This document shows positions 61,852 to 64,000 of a stretch of DNA of 64,000 nt, piece after piece. How positions within the stretch are numbered: the stretch's first letter is position 1; each line of letters opens with the position of its first letter. Below the pieces are notes generated by a model. The model did no database searches. It was not told the DNA's origin and worked only from the letters and a program-made list of their open reading frames with translations. The stretch is from Ridgeia piscesae (taxonomy: Eukaryota > Annelida > Polychaeta > Sabellida > Siboglinidae), in NCBI GenBank assembly GCA_025642075.2, contig JAODUO010000064.1, positions 117,501 to 181,500 of the forward strand, written 5' to 3'. Made by a program: the position numbers and the translations under genes.

Positions 61852-63402
61852 TGGCCGGTTGCATGACACGCACCCAAGTTAGGCGGTAAAATTACCCCTA
61901 TCTCTCTAGGTGTCACCTAGCTGGGTGACCGCACTGGGTGCGGTGCACAACAGCCACCCAGATGCCGCCCGACTAGGGGACACAATCACGAGTAACCGAT
62001 AAGCGGATTGCCATGTTTTGAGAACAAATCTTCCCAGAATTCAGTTCACCTCGGACTGTCCTCATGGTGGAAGTAGTGAGACAACAGCGACATTATAAGG
62101 ACAACCTTTCTCATGCTGAGATTATGGCCTTAATACAGGCATACGGCCAAATATAAAAAACTGTTACAAGGCCAATTCAAATCAACCTTGTCGAACAGGG
62201 ACAGAAAAAGGGATGGAATGCTGTGACGTCAGAGGTCAACGCTCTATCGACGACGTTGCGGAGTGTGGACGACCTAAAGAAAAACTGGCAATGAGCTATT
62301 TTTTATGTTTTCTGTTGATAAATATATGAATAAAAGTGAATTTAAAATGGGATAACGTTGTTATTTATAAAATTATAAAAATATGTTTGCAGTGTTTTGA
62401 AATGCATTGAATGGAGTAATAAAGTTGCAATACGTTTTTTTCACCAAATTAACAGACCAACACATCCTAATTAAGACCAGCAGAGTTAATAAATATGAAG
62501 ATATTTATACATATTATGCAGTGTGCATAACCACAGTTATTATGAGAATAAATATGCATTAACTAGTCATGTAATAAGTAATAATTAAATTAGTTACTAG
62601 GTGATAATTAGCGGGTAATCTTGACAGACAGCTTTTGTAAAATGCCACAATGTCCATGAGTATATGTTTATATAAACATACAATTTGTAAAAAAACAAAA
62701 TTCATTGTAGTAAGAGATATAATTTAATATTTATGTAATATCAATAAATAAATCAATATTCGTATAGAGACCAACATAACAACAAAAGTCCATAATGTCC
62801 ATGATTATGAAGATAATTACACATATTATTATGCAATGTGCATAACTACATTAATTAATAGAAAGTGACAACTATAAATTAATAAATAATTTAATAATAA
62901 TTTAATTAATTAGTCAATATGTTATAATAAGCACGCCACTTTGATAGACCTACACATCTTTGTAAAAGGCCATGATGTCCATATTTATGAAGATATACAT
63001 ACTGTCACTATGAATTGTGTACAATCACATATACAGTGGTAATAAATGCAAAGTAAAATATCATTTAATAATAATAGCAATTTATTTGTCAATATTTAGT
63101 AATTATAATTCAACTTTGACAGACTGACATGTAAGTAAACACCCTTATGTCCATGATTATGAGGACAGTCATAGAATGTATACAAGCAGTAAACCACTGC
63201 TGCCATTGACACAACGTGCTGTGAGTCACCCAGCTGCAGTTGGGGCTGCTTGGAGTTGCCCTAGAAAGTTCCGCGTAACTTGTGATATAACCCAGCTGGG
63301 TGTGTGTCATGCACCCGCTCCTACTGGCTAGGTGTCACCTAGGTGTTATTTTCCCTAACTTGGGTGTGATTTGGACTTAGGTGTGTGTCATGCACCTGGC
63401 CA
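61852..63402. mobile_element. PIF/Harbinger-type DNA transposon inserted in the minisatellite
   Basis: Ends are inverted: TGGCCGGTTGCATGACAC at the left against TGGCCAGGTGCATGACAC read inward from the right, with further paired blocks (ACCCAAGTTAGG, AGGTGTCACCTAG). CTG at 61849-61851 and at 63403-63405 is a 3-bp target duplication, and removing the element restores the array text ATGCCTGGTGTCTGAG. Harbinger elements make 3-bp CWG or TWA duplications and encode a Myb/SANT-like protein; such a remnant is present. No transposase seen, so non-autonomous. Confidence 0.88.
62064..62294 (+). pseudogene. Decayed Myb/SANT-like ORF of the Harbinger element
   Basis: From ATG 62064 the frame reads ...LSHAEIMALIQAYGQ, an in-frame TAA, then KKGWNAVTSEVNALSTTLRS and VDDLKKNWQ-stop. 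The W-(x)n-V-(x)n-KKxW pattern is the helix 2-3 part of the Myb/SANT-like DNA-binding domain found in animal Harbinger accessory proteins and NAIF1-type genes. The internal stop and the short length mark it as dead. Confidence 0.7.
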
Positions 63403-64000
63403 CTGGTGTCTGAGTGGTGTGTTTGATGCTACGACATGTGTGAGTGGTGTGTTTGATGCTAAGACATGTGTGAGTGGTGTGTTTGATGCTAAGACTTGTG
63501 TGAGTGGTGTGTTTGATGCTACGACATGTCTGAGTGGTGTGTTTGATGCTAAGACATGTCTGAGTGGTGTGTTTGATGCTAAGACGTGTGAGTGGTGTGT
63601 TTGATGCTAAGACGTGTGAGTGGTGTGTTTGATGCTAAGACATGTGTGAGTGGTGTGTTTGATGCTAAGACATGTCTGAGTGGTGTGTTTGATGCTAAGA
63701 CATGTCTGAGTGGTGTGTTTGATGCTAAGACATGTCTGAGTGGTGTGTTTGATGCTAAGACATGTGTGAGTGGTGTGTTTGATGCTAAGACATGTCTGAG
63801 TGGTGTGTTTGATGCTAAGACATGTCTGAGTGTGGTGTTTGTGTGTTTGATGCTAAGACATGTGTGAGTGTGGTGTTTGTGTGTTTGATGCTAAGACATG
63901 TGTGAGTGGTGTGTTTGATGCTAAGACATGTGTGAGTGGTGTGTTTGATGCTAAGATATGTGTGAGTGTGGTGTTTGTGTGTTTGATGCTAAGACATGTG
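63403..64000. repeat. 30-bp minisatellite, right part (array continues past the window)
   Basis: About 18 copies of GAGTGGTGTGTTTGATGCTA + AGACATGTGT. It shares GAGTGGTGTGTTTGATG and ACATG with the 37-bp unit left of the transposon but lacks the CCTGGTG segment and has GCTAAG for GTTGAA, so it is a derived form of the same array. Reaches the window end. Confidence 0.96.

Noticed and set aside
60196..61916. Three minus-strand frames of more than 530 codons (Thr/His/Gln/Cys-rich)
   Set aside because: All three frames are open across the 37-bp array and are periodic; they contain no conserved domain and lie in a TUBGCP5 intron.

Overview
The window is intron-rich, A+T-rich nuclear DNA from an animal. 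Short exons with GT/AG borders and matching phases are separated by long introns full of micro- and minisatellites, small palindromic transposons and worn LINE ends. The proteins are animal-type. I see no vertebrate-specific feature. A marine invertebrate (lophotrochozoan, or perhaps a basal deuterostome) is plausible, but this sequence cannot settle the phylum.

Four protein genes are supported. (1) Left edge, minus strand: the first two coding exons of a membrane-anchored short-chain dehydrogenase of the SDR16C/retinol dehydrogenase type (3307-3053 and 288-49); the rest lies off the left end. (2) 6720-27144, plus strand: a complete ten-exon gene for an 805-residue PDZ-PH-PH protein. Its N-terminus carries five copies of an 18-residue motif (consensus [17 protein letters not shown]). 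All exon phases agree and the summed CDS is 2418 nt. (3) 32279-31479, minus strand: an intact 266-residue reading frame that I do not recognise. (4) 34184 to the right edge, plus strand: TUBGCP5, the gamma-tubulin complex component GCP5. Seventeen coding exons (881 codons) are visible; the C-terminal gamma-tubulin-binding part lies beyond 64000. Genes 3 and 4 are head to head with coding starts 1.9 kb apart. I see no functional link between the four genes.

Most of the window is repeat. Large intronic minisatellites have units of 31, 41, 30, 50, 28, 33, 30, 37 and 30 bp, and several begin within about 100 nt of a 5' splice site. The most striking is at 16419-19553: about 76 copies of a 41-bp unit that contains the last ~19 nt of the preceding exon plus its GTAGGT splice donor. 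At 61852-63402 a Harbinger-type DNA transposon interrupts a 37-bp array, with a precise CTG target duplication and a decayed Myb/SANT-like reading frame. Other mobile DNA includes foldback MITEs (5534-6339, 34534-35131, 40261-41583), a hAT-like remnant (42031-43710), a LINE fragment with a perfect 19-bp 3' hairpin and GAT tail (35135-35941), and four more LINE C-terminal scraps.

Most long open frames in the window are translations of tandem repeats and are not annotated as genes.
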